Notes under the pieces: generated by a model
What the model saw: the letters and a program-made list of their open reading frames with translations, nothing else
Told to the model about the DNA's origin: nothing
The model's database searches: none
Origin: Desulfobacter sp.
GTDB lineage: Bacteria > Desulfobacterota > Desulfobacteria > Desulfobacterales > Desulfobacteraceae
Assembly (NCBI GenBank): GCA_028768525.1
Contig: CP054837.1
Span: forward strand, 974,001-1,038,000
Direction: 5' to 3'
DNA length: 64,000 nt
Position numbers and translations under genes: made by a program
Shown here: piece by piece, positions 15,969 through 24,895 of the stretch
Layout: each line of letters starts with the position of its first letter
How positions within the stretch are numbered: the first letter of the stretch is position 1

Positions 15969-16763
15969 TTGAAAAAATTATCCCTGTTAACATTTTTTTT
16001 GTTTGCATTTATTTTAAATACGAATACCTATGCGGAAAAATTGACAATTTTTGCAGTTGATGAGCCTCCCAGTAGTTTTTTAAACGACCATGGTGAACCT
16101 GAGGGATTTTCAATTGATATTGTTCACGAAATTCAGCGGCGTATTAATAATTTTGATAAAATAAGAATTGTTCCCGAGATTCGAGCTCTTTTATGCAAAA
16201 AAGAATGTGAGAATAAGGTGTTAATAGGCTTTTCAAAAACACCATCGCGAGAAACTAAGTATCATTGGATTACGCTTCTCTTTCGTAAGTCATGGATACT
16301 GTATTCTAAAAACAATGCTGATTTTGAAATTAGTAATCTTGAGGATGCAAAAAAGGTTAAAGGAATCGGTGTAGTACGGGGAGATATTCGAGAGAACTAT
16401 CTAAAACAACGGGATTTTAAAAACATTGTTGAAGTATCGACCCATGAACTTGCACTAAAAATGCTCTTAAAAAATAGAATACAATTATTCTTTTACGAAC
16501 CACAAGGAGTATCTATTCTATTAAATAAATTAAAAATACCTAAAACAGAACTCAGAGTAATGTTAGACACTCATTCTTCAGAAGTATATATAATGATGCC
16601 CAGTCAAACGTCTATGGAGATAATAAGGAAATGGCGTATAGCTGCTGATCAGATGAAAGAAGATGGAACCTTCCAAAGCATAGTGGTAAAGTGGGAGAAG
16701 GTATTTAAACAATATGGAATTAATTACCGTTTTGATAAAGGGGTTTTGGACTTTCGACCATAG
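15969..16763 (+). CDS. Periplasmic solute-binding protein, SBP_bac_3 / PBPb type
   Basis: A 264-residue protein with a signal peptide (LSLLTFFLFAFILNTNTYA) and the binding fold start LTIFAVDEPPSSFLNDHG. Later blocks such as GFSKTPSRETKYHW and KGIGVVRGDIRE are usual for this family. No permease is nearby; it follows a chemoreceptor in the same orientation, so it could deliver ligand to that receptor, though this is only inference. The ATG is a rare-context start (GTTGAAAAAATT could also be read as TTG); an ACAGGAGGATGAG ribosome site lies just upstream, which supports initiation at 15969. Confidence 0.78.
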   Translation: MKKLSLLTFFLFAFILNTNTYAEKLTIFAVDEPPSSFLNDHGEPEGFSIDIVHEIQRRINNFDKIRIVPEIRALLCKKECENKVLIGFSKTPSRETKYHWITLLFRKSWILYSKNNADFEISNLEDAKKVKGIGVVRGDIRENYLKQRDFKNIVEVSTHELALKMLLKNRIQLFFYEPQGVSILLNKLKIPKTELRVMLDTHSSEVYIMMPSQTSMEIIRKWRIAADQMKEDGTFQSIVVKWEKVFKQYGINYRFDKGVLDFRP

Positions 16764-17289
16764 GGGCAAAATTTATATACAAATGATATGAGAACTCAAA
16801 TGTCCACCCAACCACTACATCCTGAGGCTGAGCCTTCCTGTTGAGGTGTACATTTAATTCATTTATAGCCAACTTGCAGTATCATGGTCGCCCTTTGCCA
16901 TTGCCGCCCCACCATATTATCTTGAACCCTTCTCGAGCATTAAAGGGCAAAAGCTACCAACCAAAATCTTCCCGTAGCATCATAGTCGAAAACTTAAAAA
17001 TTCAAAAAAATTGGGGCTCTACCTCCCATTATCTATGAGTGAGGTCCTTTACCCATCTGGTATATTATAGGGGTACCCCTTTATCCATAGGCATTTCAGG
17101 CTTTAACCGATCAGCACAACACCCAGCATCCCCACCCGAAGTACCCCAACCCAACCCAGCAAAGTAAGCATCCATCCCCCTCCCCCTGGTCCTGTGAATC
17201 AGCGCGGAGAATCCATCCACCACCATAACAACAACGAGGGCTTGTCCATCCAGGGCAGACCCTTTCACATTTTAACCAAGGAGGTCATC
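16764..17289. promoter_or_regulatory. Gap with candidate promoter/operator for the plasmid-type module
   Basis: No supported gene. At 17061-17080 TATATTATAG runs into the perfect palindrome AGGGGTACCCCT (17069-17080), a plausible -10 region with an overlapping operator ahead of the nine-plus gene same-strand module that starts at 17290. Confidence 0.4.
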
Positions 17290-18147
17290 ATGAAGTCCAT
17301 TAGCGACACCAGCATCATTAAGCAGTTCACCCGGCCACCAGATGGCAAGAGCCAGGCCGAAACCGGAAGCATTTCAACCTTCCCAACATCCCCTCTGGAT
17401 ATGCCGTCAGCAACGTTCGAGAGTTCATTGAAACGGCGGGAGGAGAACCATCGCAAGCTCATTCAATGGATAAGGAAGAATCTTGAACCAGATGTCCATT
17501 ATGGCCGGATACACATTGCTGAAGACTGCTCTTATGCCAGGGCGGGCATCGCTCACCAGTGCCGGGATTTCGGTCATTATTCAGGGCTGACACTGTTCAA
17601 GGCCGGTGCCGAAAAGATACTGGGCGTTATGGGACTGACGGCGCACTTTCCGAACCTCTATCAATGGGAAATGGCTTGCCTACATAAACAAGAGATTACC
17701 CAGGTACTTCTGAAATGCGAGCTGAAGACGCACAACGGGACTGTGGTGGCAGAGGGCTCCGGTGCAAGGCACATACGCCAGGATGGGTGGAACTTGAACA
17801 CCTCCATCAAGATGGCTCAGAAATCAGCAATGATTGACGCAACCATACGAGTGGCGGGCCTTACAGGTATTTTCATCAAAACAAATCGGCATACTGCCAG
17901 GAACAACCTTCCCTATGACGGCGTTCATTCTTACAACCTTCCCAGTGGGGAGCCTTGTCATCATTCTACCTACACCGATGCCAAACCAATCACCGAAAAG
18001 CAAAAGAGCCTGATTATACGGCTTGCCGGACGTAAAGGATTAACGACAGAAAGCCTGGAACGTCTGGTTCAAGAGCATTTCAGCAAATCAATGAAGGATT
18101 TGAGCCGTATAGAGGCCCATCAGTTAATCCAGCATATCAACGGCTGA
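17290..18147 (+). CDS. Putative single-strand annealing / recombination protein
   Basis: A 285-residue protein; the start MKSISDTS is fixed by AAGGAGGT. Central segments DVHYGRI, LFKAGAEKIL and LNTSIKMAQKSAMIDAT are the pattern of a phage/ICE family in which a KPGAEK block and a K-x2-A-x-K-x-A-x2-DA helix occur; these are reported in Rad52/annealase-like and related recombination proteins. The C-terminal 50 residues (ITEKQKSLIIRLAGRKG) form a helical domain also seen appended to such proteins. It heads the same-strand module 17290-23604. Family assignment is from memory of motifs and should be treated as tentative. Confidence 0.5.
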   Translation: MKSISDTSIIKQFTRPPDGKSQAETGSISTFPTSPLDMPSATFESSLKRREENHRKLIQWIRKNLEPDVHYGRIHIAEDCSYARAGIAHQCRDFGHYSGLTLFKAGAEKILGVMGLTAHFPNLYQWEMACLHKQEITQVLLKCELKTHNGTVVAEGSGARHIRQDGWNLNTSIKMAQKSAMIDATIRVAGLTGIFIKTNRHTARNNLPYDGVHSYNLPSGEPCHHSTYTDAKPITEKQKSLIIRLAGRKGLTTESLERLVQEHFSKSMKDLSRIEAHQLIQHING

Positions 18148-18176
18148 AAACCAGCCACAACATAAGGATATTTTTC

Positions 18177-18506
18177 ATGATTTACACACCATCAGCATCA
18201 CAACTGGCAACCATTCCAACCCTGTATTCCACGGAGCATGTTCCAATCGAGGATAAGGTCATCCATGCTCACTTTTTCCTCAGGGATTCCCACTGGTTCA
18301 TCACAGAATTTGACCAGGTAGATTTGATGTTCGGCTTCTGTATCCTAAATGGAGATATGGAAATGGCAGAGTGGGGTTATGTAGGCCTGGAAGAGCTGAA
18401 ATCCATAAATATCCTGGGCATGTTCCAGGTTGAATATGATGTTCATTGGATGCCCAGGTCTGCCAAGGAGGTTGAACTTATCCAGAAAGGGCGGCGTTAT
18501 GCGTAG
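18177..18506 (+). CDS. DUF2958 family protein
   Basis: A 109-residue protein matching the DUF2958 pattern: LYSTEHVPIEDKVIHAHFF, WFITEFD, FGFCILNGDMEMAEWGY and GLEELKSI. This family is widespread on plasmids and integrative elements and has no known biochemical function. It is 29 bp after the annealing-like gene and overlaps the next start. Confidence 0.85.
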   Translation: MIYTPSASQLATIPTLYSTEHVPIEDKVIHAHFFLRDSHWFITEFDQVDLMFGFCILNGDMEMAEWGYVGLEELKSINILGMFQVEYDVHWMPRSAKEVELIQKGRRYA

Positions 18507-18846
18507 GGTTCACAGCTATACCGTCGCCAAAGAAAATTTCTGGGAGATGCTTCATGCCAAACGTCATCATCATTGTCTTGAAATCACCTACAGAGACCGC
18601 TCCGGCAAATACACCCACAAACTGTCAGCAGGGTATGGCGATACCGTGGATGTTTATCGAGAAGGACCGGAAACGTATGTCCTGTCCCGCAACCACAGAC
18701 ACGGATATGTTGGCCTGGAGGTATTTGAGGGACCCGATAAAACCGGTGAAATATTTCTGGATGAGCAACAGGTCAAAGAAACGTTGAGACGCGATGATTT
18801 AGCCCCGTACACAATCATCAGACGGTTGCGTAGGCACATCATTTAA
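18499..18846 (+). CDS. Hypothetical protein of the plasmid-type module
   Basis: A 115-residue basic protein starting MRRVHSYTV, its ATG lying 8 bp inside the end of the DUF2958 gene with AAGGGCGG upstream. No recognisable family; it has a beta-rich central part (LEITYRDRSGKY, TYVLSRNHRHGYVGLEVFEG). Overlap implies coupled translation with DUF2958. Confidence 0.6.
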   Translation: MRRVHSYTVAKENFWEMLHAKRHHHCLEITYRDRSGKYTHKLSAGYGDTVDVYREGPETYVLSRNHRHGYVGLEVFEGPDKTGEIFLDEQQVKETLRRDDLAPYTIIRRLRRHII

Positions 18847-18940
18847 TCCAATTAAACGACCCATAAATCAAGCATTAGAGGCCTTGCTGGGTATTCCAGT
18901 TAAGGTCTTTTTTTTATGCCTAAAATCAAGGAGGAACACA

Positions 18941-19312
18941 ATGGAAACCACAACAAAATCATTCGAACGTGAGTGTCAAAAACACATGAGCAATCAAGGC
19001 ATTACCAGCAAGGAAAAACTTCAGCACCAACTCCAGCAGATATTTGAACAGGCAGAACACCAGCAGGCGGCACTTATCGGCCTTTACAAGATGATTTTTC
19101 CCAACTGGGAGCGGATAGAACGATTGGAGGGGCATCCGGTCGTAGGACGGCACATGTGGCGGTACATTGCGAACCTGTTCATCGACTTTGACCAGCGCCA
19201 TCATCCTAAAGTTTTCAAGGGCGGACTCTGGGTCAGCACCGGATTTTCTTCCAGCAATGAACTGGGACCGTGGGAAATTTCATTCGATCGGTGCCGGGTC
19301 ATCTACACCTGA
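18941..19312 (+). CDS. Hypothetical protein of the plasmid-type module
   Basis: A 123-residue protein starting METTTKSFERECQ, with AAGGAGG 8 nt upstream. A helical N-terminal half (KLQHQLQQIFEQAEHQQ) is followed by FPNWERIERLEGHP and a C-terminal WVSTGFSSSNELGPWEI. I do not recognise it; similar small genes accompany DUF2958/DUF932 on mobile elements. Confidence 0.6.
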   Translation: METTTKSFERECQKHMSNQGITSKEKLQHQLQQIFEQAEHQQAALIGLYKMIFPNWERIERLEGHPVVGRHMWRYIANLFIDFDQRHHPKVFKGGLWVSTGFSSSNELGPWEISFDRCRVIYT

Positions 19313-19391
19313 AACTTCAATCATAAAATCAATCCAGAAGCCATCAGGGGGCATCAGCCCTTTGGTGGCTTTTTCTATTTTGGAGGCATCC

Positions 19392-19580
19392 ATGACCAAA
19401 CAACAAAAAGAAGCATATCAAGACGTGGAAGAGCTCAAGAAAATTATCCGCAGTCTGAAAGGGAGGAAGTTTCGACTCGATTGTGGACACCATGTCACCT
19501 TCGGTCATTTTCTCGGGAATGACCTTACCATCCGCAACGATAAAGAGCCCGTAATTATCTGTTCCCTTTGCGGGTATTAA
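19392..19580 (+). CDS. Small protein with possible zinc-binding site
   Basis: A 62-residue protein starting MTKQQKEAYQDV, preceded by TGGAGGC. Its C-terminus has CGHH and a final CSLCGY, which could together bind one metal. Function unknown. Confidence 0.55.
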   Translation: MTKQQKEAYQDVEELKKIIRSLKGRKFRLDCGHHVTFGHFLGNDLTIRNDKEPVIICSLCGY

Positions 19581-19636
19581 CCATCCGCTCACCTCATAAA
19601 AATTAAATCAAATCATCTAAAACAAGGAGAATTTCC

Positions 19637-20587
19637 ATGACCAATACCACAACCCTCGAAAACGTAATCAACACTGTTCATCAGGAGTCCATCAACCATT
19701 TCGATGAGGTTATGCCAGTGCATGAGATGGAGTTCGATAGCCTGAGGAAAATGTGGGTTTCCGGCAAGCAAATTGATGTTGCCCCTACCGCCCAGCGCCT
19801 TTTTTCCAATCGCCTGCGAGTGCCGTATTCATATCTGTCCCGGTGCCCTGAAGATTTACAGGCTCGCAATCTGAATTACTGGATTGAGCAGGAGCGCCAG
19901 CGCCGGGACACATTCTTTTGTCGGTTTGACGGTGGCACACTGCGAGCCGTTTTCACCGAAAGATACCAGCCCTTGGATAATATGGAAATCCTGGCACAGC
20001 TACTTGAACAGGGGTTTAAGCCTCATATGCAGGTTCAGTTCTCTTTGGACCATGGGATGTTCCTGCTGAAAATCCCAGAGTTTGAACGTGCTTTCGGTGT
20101 TAATTCCGGTCACGGCCCACTGGATGAAATTATTCCCGGTATAGCATTTACGAACAGCGAGGTCGGCTTGATTGCATTCAGCATTGAGGCGTTCTTCTAT
20201 CGGCTCATTTGCACCAATGGCCTGATTTCTGTTGCCCAGAAGGTATCTAAATTCAAGCACATCAGCAACCGGGGATTGGAGAATTTCCCTGAAACACTGT
20301 CTGGAGTCATTGACGGGTCAATTCAGAATCAAGAGGAATTCAAATTATCCCGCCAGTCTCATGTTGAGCACCCCATTGCTTCAATTGATACATTCAGCAG
20401 GCGTTTTGGCCTTTCTCAAAATGATGCTGATATCGTCAAGAAATCTTTTGAGCAGGAACCTGGGGATACTCTTTTCCATATTATCAATGCATTCACCGCC
20501 GCAGCCAAAGCAGATGGATTAAGCACGTCGGATGTATACAAATACGAGAAAGCTGGGGGGCAAATTCTCTCCCTGGTCAAGTCCTAA
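19637..20587 (+). CDS. DUF932 family (phage/plasmid-like) protein
   Basis: A 316-residue protein with the DUF932 features APTAQRLFSNRLRVPYSYLSR, FCRFDGGTLRAVFTERYQPLDN and a late FYRLICTNGLI. The family is common on plasmids and ICEs; a replication or anti-restriction role has been suggested but not settled. ATG preceded by AAGGAG. Middle gene of the same-strand module. Confidence 0.85.
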   Translation: MTNTTTLENVINTVHQESINHFDEVMPVHEMEFDSLRKMWVSGKQIDVAPTAQRLFSNRLRVPYSYLSRCPEDLQARNLNYWIEQERQRRDTFFCRFDGGTLRAVFTERYQPLDNMEILAQLLEQGFKPHMQVQFSLDHGMFLLKIPEFERAFGVNSGHGPLDEIIPGIAFTNSEVGLIAFSIEAFFYRLICTNGLISVAQKVSKFKHISNRGLENFPETLSGVIDGSIQNQEEFKLSRQSHVEHPIASIDTFSRRFGLSQNDADIVKKSFEQEPGDTLFHIINAFTAAAKADGLSTSDVYKYEKAGGQILSLVKS

Positions 20588-20656
20588 ATTCAATTAAGTA
20601 GCCCTGTGATTGTCAGTATTGCAGGGCTTTTCATTTCCTAATTCAAGGAGGAACAA

Positions 20657-20845
20657 ATGGTTTATGAAATCAAATGCAGTTGGTGCGGTCAGCACATGGG
20701 AACCAAAGAAGGAAAGGAAACAAAATTTGCGTTGGCATTAAAGGAAAAAGGGGTTCCCGTAGTTTCGCATGCAATCTGTTCCAAATGTAAAGAGGCAATC
20801 AAAATTAAATACGGACTGAATCAGGGAGGTAATGAAAATGGCTAA
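20657..20845 (+). CDS. Small two-CxxC zinc-ribbon protein
   Basis: A 62-residue protein with CSWCGQHMGTKEG near the N-terminus and SHAICSKC near residue 40, a typical rubredoxin-like or zinc-ribbon knuckle pair. CAAGGAGGAAC precedes the ATG. It overlaps the start of the next gene. Confidence 0.65.
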   Translation: MVYEIKCSWCGQHMGTKEGKETKFALALKEKGVPVVSHAICSKCKEAIKIKYGLNQGGNENG

Positions 20846-21221
20846 AACTTATACCTGCGAGAGCTGCGGTAAATCTTATACCCGGCACCTGGCCTCTGAA
20901 GTGTATCTGCGGAATAATTGCTATGATTGCAGTTTCTGGCTTGTGAAGGATGACTATCCCAATTATATGAAATCCCATCAGGTCATCGTCAACGGCCAGC
21001 ATTATATGGCCTATGCCGAAACCGATGGAATTATTCGGGGAAGCGGTGGGAGGAGATTCAAGATTCAATTTTTTGATGGCCGCATCACTAATACCAACAA
21101 TCTCTGGCATCAGGGCTCAATCCCGAGGCGATTTAGGGCTATGCTCCGTGACAATGCAGTGTTCCTGCCAGTAGATGATGAGCCAGCCCATTCCCCTGAT
21201 GCTAATGGCATTCCATTTTAA
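20838..21221 (+). CDS. Hypothetical protein with N-terminal zinc ribbon
   Basis: A 127-residue protein starting MAKTYTCESCGKSYTR, with a second CYDC about 20 residues later, so a four-Cys ribbon. The remainder includes VIVNGQHYMAYAE and FKIQFFDGRITNTNNLWHQG. I chose the ATG at 20838, 8 nt after GGGAGG; an ATG at 20832 would be too close. Function unknown. Confidence 0.65.
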   Translation: MAKTYTCESCGKSYTRHLASEVYLRNNCYDCSFWLVKDDYPNYMKSHQVIVNGQHYMAYAETDGIIRGSGGRRFKIQFFDGRITNTNNLWHQGSIPRRFRAMLRDNAVFLPVDDEPAHSPDANGIPF

Positions 21222-21231
21222 GGAGGTGTTC

Positions 21232-21375
21232 ATGTTCGAGGATATTTTTCCAGACTGGTTCGAAATAGGTGTTCTCGGGGGCCTCAGCGAGGAACTGGCC
21301 GAAGATGAACTGGAACGTCGTCGCATTGAAGCCGAGTACGAGGCCGACCAAGAGCCTAACGACGATTCAATTTAA
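21232..21375 (+). CDS. Very small acidic protein
   Basis: A 47-residue strongly acidic product (MFEDIFPDWFEIGVLGG then a charged helix). An AAGGAGG ribosome site sits 6 nt before the ATG and the gene follows the ribbon protein by 10 bp, which argues it is translated. Confidence 0.55.
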   Translation: MFEDIFPDWFEIGVLGGLSEELAEDELERRRIEAEYEADQEPNDDSI

Positions 21376-21503
21376 CCAAACCCCTTCTAATCCAACCTTT
21401 CCCTATCTGAGCATCACATCCCCTCCCTGGTATTAATGTAACCCTTATAAAGTAAGGGGGTTAATAATTTTTCCCCATTTACTAACAATAGGAGGACACA
21501 ATT

Positions 21504-21770
21504 ATGAAGGATTCATTGTCAATTTCAGATGCCAGTGCCGAAACCGGACTGAGTCAAAAGCAATTACGGGAGTACGAGGCGAAGGGTTATATTCGAGAGC
21601 CAATCAAAATCAGGTGCGGAAGTATTTGCTATCGAAGATTCACTCCAGAACACATCAGACAAATCAAGATTTTCACCAAGTACAAAAACCAGGGCTTTCT
21701 ATTGCGTATCGCGGCCAGTAAGGCTTATGAGGAAATAGAACTGGGAAAGGAGGAGCCAAACAATGAATAA
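21504..21770 (+). CDS. MerR-like helix-turn-helix regulator
   Basis: An 88-residue protein with the N-terminal MerR pattern ISDASAETGLSQKQLREYEAKGYI followed by RRFTPEHIRQIKIF. Only the DNA-binding domain and a short helix are present, as in excisionase/RacA-like regulators on mobile elements. AGGAGG precedes the ATG; the 130 bp before it lack a gene and contain CCCTTA/TAAGGG, a short hairpin. Probably controls the module. Confidence 0.75.
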   Translation: MKDSLSISDASAETGLSQKQLREYEAKGYIREPIKIRCGSICYRRFTPEHIRQIKIFTKYKNQGFLLRIAASKAYEEIELGKEEPNNE

Positions 21771-21972
21771 CATGGAAAACCACCAGTGCCCATTTTCACA
21801 GTCTGAGTGCGTGACCCATGCTTGTATGTTGTATGACAAGCGCTTAAATAATTGCGTAATCAGCGTGCTTGCTTACAATCTCTACAAACTGGACTTGTCT
21901 TTGAAACAGATGGCAGAGATACAGGCACCAGAACTGCCCAAGTCGTTTCCGCCATATCCTGGGCAACGGTAA
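21763..21972 (+). CDS. Small cysteine-containing protein
   Basis: A 69-residue protein starting MNNMENHQCPFSQSECV, overlapping the MerR-like gene by 8 bp with GGAGG upstream. Four Cys in the first 30 residues might bind metal. Not recognised. Confidence 0.5.
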   Translation: MNNMENHQCPFSQSECVTHACMLYDKRLNNCVISVLAYNLYKLDLSLKQMAEIQAPELPKSFPPYPGQR

Positions 21973-22327
21973 AATGTAAAATCAGGATGCCTGCTCCGTT
22001 CGCGGGGCAGGTTATCCAATATAGCCCCTGTGAGGCCATATTTAAGCGTTATTTAGACATAAACCCAAATCGCATACTTACACATAGGGTCTTGACAAAG
22101 GCATATTTATGCTTACTTTATGCGTTATTATGCGTGATTTATTCATCAGGCGCTATCCATAAAAGATACATCCCCGACAACCGGAGTATCCCAGAGCACC
22201 ACCGTGCTCAAAAGTTAGCAGGTTTAATGCCTGCCCCAGGCAATGTGCAAGGTTCACATTCAACAGGCGACTTATATCAGCCTAATGCCTGATTTTTATG
22301 AACATTAAATTACAGGAGGGCAAAACT
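21973..22327 (+). promoter_or_regulatory. Intergenic region with a sigma-70-like promoter
   Basis: TTGACA at 22092-22097, a 16-nt spacer and TACTTT at 22114-22119 form a candidate promoter for the HIRAN/replication-type genes. No convincing coding region is seen in the 355 bp. Confidence 0.4.
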
Positions 22328-22645
22328 ATGTTGCCACTGAAAGTAAGACTGGCGGGTGTATCTCATGGGGATTGCCAGGAAAACATTAAAAACTACGCCA
22401 ACCCCACAATGATGGGAATAGATGAATACGATTTGATTCGGGAGCCGGAAAATCCATTCGACCCCAATGCGATTCGTGTTGGCCTTGGCACTATCAATTT
22501 CGGTTATGTTCCGAAAGAGCACGCACGGGTAATTTCACCGATAATGGATGGTGGCCAGAACCTTGTGGCAGAATTCGTATCCGTGAATAGTAGCCCTGTT
22601 CATAATACTGTGGGCCTGACCGTAAGAATAACTGAAAAGAATTAA
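22328..22645 (+). CDS. HIRAN domain protein
   Basis: A 105-residue stand-alone HIRAN domain: VRLAGVSHGDCQ, YDLIREPENPFDPNAIRV and FGYVPKEHARVISPIM follow the family pattern. HIRAN domains bind 3' single-stranded DNA ends in eukaryotic fork-remodelling enzymes, and stand-alone bacterial versions occur on phage and plasmids. The start MLPLKV is chosen for the AGGAGG 8 nt upstream. It precedes the winged-helix protein by 11 bp. Confidence 0.85.
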   Translation: MLPLKVRLAGVSHGDCQENIKNYANPTMMGIDEYDLIREPENPFDPNAIRVGLGTINFGYVPKEHARVISPIMDGGQNLVAEFVSVNSSPVHNTVGLTVRITEKN

Positions 22646-22656
22646 AGGAGACTGCT

Positions 22657-23604
22657 ATGGATTTGAATCGAAATGAAATACCTGCGGATATTGAGCTTGG
22701 AGACATGGTTGAATACATGAGATTAAACAAAGAAGGAAAAAGCCCAGATGAAATACGGAAAATTTTAGCTGATAAAAGACAAAGTGCATCTACTATCATG
22801 GGTGGGATGGATATTCAGGACCGGCAGCATTTCAAAATAGGCGAGTATGAGGAAATCTACGACCCTGGCTTTGGAAAAGTTATGACCGTTGGGCATGTCG
22901 AAAGGTTTTACGGTAAAGACATTTTGGCCCAGCTAAAAAAAGAGCAAAAAGAAAGCTTATTGCCTGGGTGTGAGCGAAATGAAAATCATGTTTCCCCTGA
23001 GCTTTATCATCGGATGAAAAAAATGGTGGATGACAGAAGCAAAAGAAGGGGGAAGTCGGATATTCCTGGATTTAACCCAGGCCTTAGAATTATTGAAAAA
23101 GAGAAACCGACATCAACGCTTAAAAAAGAGGAACCTAAAATAGATTATGAAAGCATTCCTCAGAAATCATCTCAAGGTGACACATACTTTTTGAAAACCC
23201 GCAGGGGCATGGTACGAAATGAAAAATACAGAGAATTATTCAAAGGGCCAGGCACGGTTTACGAATGGCTCTGGTCTAATATCGCTCGTGGGCAATGGAA
23301 GGATACCAAAGAGTATCCTATCAAGGAAAAATACTATGACCGCGGGTATCTCGTTTACTGCACCACTTACAGTCAAATTGCAAAACATTGTGGCATGGCA
23401 AAATCCACAGTCATTAAATATATCAACTCTTTTGTCGATGCTGGTATTGTACGAGTTGAAAATCTCAAACCTAAAGGTAAAAAACAAGGGCAAAGCGTTT
23501 TCATACTCGGTGAATGGAAACTGAATCCATCTACCGGTAAACCGGATGAAACCTACTACCGTGAAATCATTTTCATGATGCCTGGTAAAGAAGGTCATGC
23601 GTAA
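22657..23604 (+). CDS. Winged-helix protein, candidate replication initiator-like
   Basis: A 315-residue protein. The N-terminal half is charged and includes a HTH-like EIRKILADKRQSASTI; the C-terminal region carries a clear winged helix (YSQIAKHCGMAKSTVIKYIN, then DAGIVRVENLKPKGKK). Replication initiators and MarR-like regulators share such a domain. Four iteron-like repeats start 5 bp after its stop, which favours a Rep-like protein binding its own origin, though this is inference. AAAGGAGAC precedes the ATG. Confidence 0.5.
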   Translation: MDLNRNEIPADIELGDMVEYMRLNKEGKSPDEIRKILADKRQSASTIMGGMDIQDRQHFKIGEYEEIYDPGFGKVMTVGHVERFYGKDILAQLKKEQKESLLPGCERNENHVSPELYHRMKKMVDDRSKRRGKSDIPGFNPGLRIIEKEKPTSTLKKEEPKIDYESIPQKSSQGDTYFLKTRRGMVRNEKYRELFKGPGTVYEWLWSNIARGQWKDTKEYPIKEKYYDRGYLVYCTTYSQIAKHCGMAKSTVIKYINSFVDAGIVRVENLKPKGKKQGQSVFILGEWKLNPSTGKPDETYYREIIFMMPGKEGHA

Positions 23605-23608
23605 AAGA

Positions 23609-23703
23609 GTCCAAAAATTGACCGGTTTAAAAATAAGCGTTCATAATTTGACCGATGAGTGTTCAAAAAATGGACGATTTAGCAAAAAAGCGTCCAAAAA
23701 TTA
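23609..23703. repeat. Four iteron-like direct repeats
   Basis: Related 16-bp units GTCCAAAAATTGACCG (23609), GTTCATAATTTGACCG (23639), GTTCAAAAAATGGACG (23661) and a partial GTCCAAAAATTA (23692) lie 22-31 bp apart in an AT-rich stretch immediately downstream of the winged-helix gene. This is the look of a plasmid/ICE origin with iterons, or an autoregulatory operator array. Confidence 0.55.
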
Positions 23704-24005
23704 GTATGTATAAGTAGATGAATTTTTAAAGAAGATGAATCTAAAGAAGATTATTGTGAATAAGATAGGCTGCTTTGATTGAAACTGAAAAAACACTGAC
23801 GCACAGATATCTTAAAAACCATTCATTGCGTAAGTATTCCGAAGGTACAAATTCCATCAGTTTTCTCGGGGTATTAAAAATCCCAGTACCGTCGTAAGCA
23901 CCAGATCCGATGAGAGCCTTTAACCTGACACAGGGATGGATGGTTGAGCCGGTTCTCGTCCTGGGGCAGTTATGCTGATTCTGGGGCACTGGCTGGATCG
24001 GATGA
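23704..24005. other. Intergenic region without a supported gene
   Basis: About 300 bp between the iteron-like repeats and the end of the leftward PIN-like gene. Only short open frames of low credibility are present; nothing else is recognised. Confidence 0.4.
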
Positions 24006-24614
24006 TTACGCCACCTGCTTCGGGAGTTGGTACGAAACCTTGGTGTCGTTTACCACGATATACTTCCGGTCCCGCAGGCTTTGAAGCAGAGCCATCATTT
24101 CTTTATCATTCAATTTTTCCGTGAACAAAGAGTTGATGGTGTTGATTAGGGTCTTGACCTTGCGCGGCCTGGACTGCCCTCTACCAGCAAGATTTTTAAC
24201 GATGGCGTTGATAGTCTCATCCTTGCTTGTTGCGTTAGAAATCCTTAAAACGGGTATCTCAGCCAGGTCCGTTTCCCTGTGTGCTTTCACCCTATTCGCC
24301 CGCAAATGCTTAATCAGGGGGTCAAAACCGGTATCCTTGGAGATAATATGAAAATAGGCATCGGGCTCTTCTGCTGCCAGTTTGCCAATGTAATAAGCAA
24401 CATGAAAATCCAGGGCATTTTTACCGTTCCCGGCAATTTTAATGTACTTGGCATCGTTACCGAATTCCTGAACACCAGCAACCAAGTCAAAAGGCAGCTT
24501 GGTTTGGTTTTCCCCTACAAAAACAATAATCTTGAACGAGTGTTGGGACAGTACTTCCAGATTTTTCGGTTGAACATTTTCCAAATCAATCAGGACGTAA
24601 TTTGTGGGCAACAC
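24006..24614 (-). CDS. PIN/NYN-like domain protein, putative nuclease
   Basis: A 202-residue protein. The N-terminal domain has YVLIDLENVQP, GKNALDFHVAYYIG and IISKDTGFDPLI, whose conserved acidic residues match a PIN/NYN-type metal-dependent RNase fold (often annotated LabA-like or PIN-like). The C-terminal 70 residues are a basic linker and a helical region (RPRKVKTLINTINSLF). I start at a GTG 6 nt after TAGGAG; the ATG two codons earlier abuts that site. It is transcribed opposite to the module at its left and could be a toxin or defence nuclease, but no antitoxin is evident. Confidence 0.72.
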   Translation of the reverse strand: MLPTNYVLIDLENVQPKNLEVLSQHSFKIIVFVGENQTKLPFDLVAGVQEFGNDAKYIKIAGNGKNALDFHVAYYIGKLAAEEPDAYFHIISKDTGFDPLIKHLRANRVKAHRETDLAEIPVLRISNATSKDETINAIVKNLAGRGQSRPRKVKTLINTINSLFTEKLNDKEMMALLQSLRDRKYIVVNDTKVSYQLPKQVA

Positions 24615-24895
24615 GAGCATCTCCTATGACGATTAAACAGATTTTAGGAAGTTATGGCATTTGGCACTGGGCAGTCAATGAAAATATCGAGTTTTACAAA
24701 ATACTGGATTCAAGACAAATTTAACGGAGGTCGTAAAACGTTATCATACTGTGCTCATAGTGCGGATATCATGAAATTACATACTCGCCCCTATTTCAGA
24801 ATTTATTCAATTCTAACTATTTACACATAGGCCTCAGCAGTATATGTTTAGCATATTTTATTAAAAATATAATCAAATCAAAAGCAAGGTGTTGT

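Noticed and set aside
16841..17038. Open frame of 65 codons in the gap before the plasmid-type module
   Set aside because: No ribosome site, low-complexity composition and no conserved pattern.
21852..22292. 146-codon open frame between the small Cys protein and HIRAN gene
   Set aside because: It overlaps a real gene in another frame at its start, lacks a ribosome site and its sequence does not look protein-like.
23609..23703. Possible CRISPR array
   Set aside because: Only four imperfect 16-bp units with unequal spacing and no cas genes; fits iterons or operators better.
23741..23989. Leftward 82-codon frame after the iteron-like repeats
   Set aside because: No ribosome site or recognisable motif; kept only as uncharacterised intergenic DNA.
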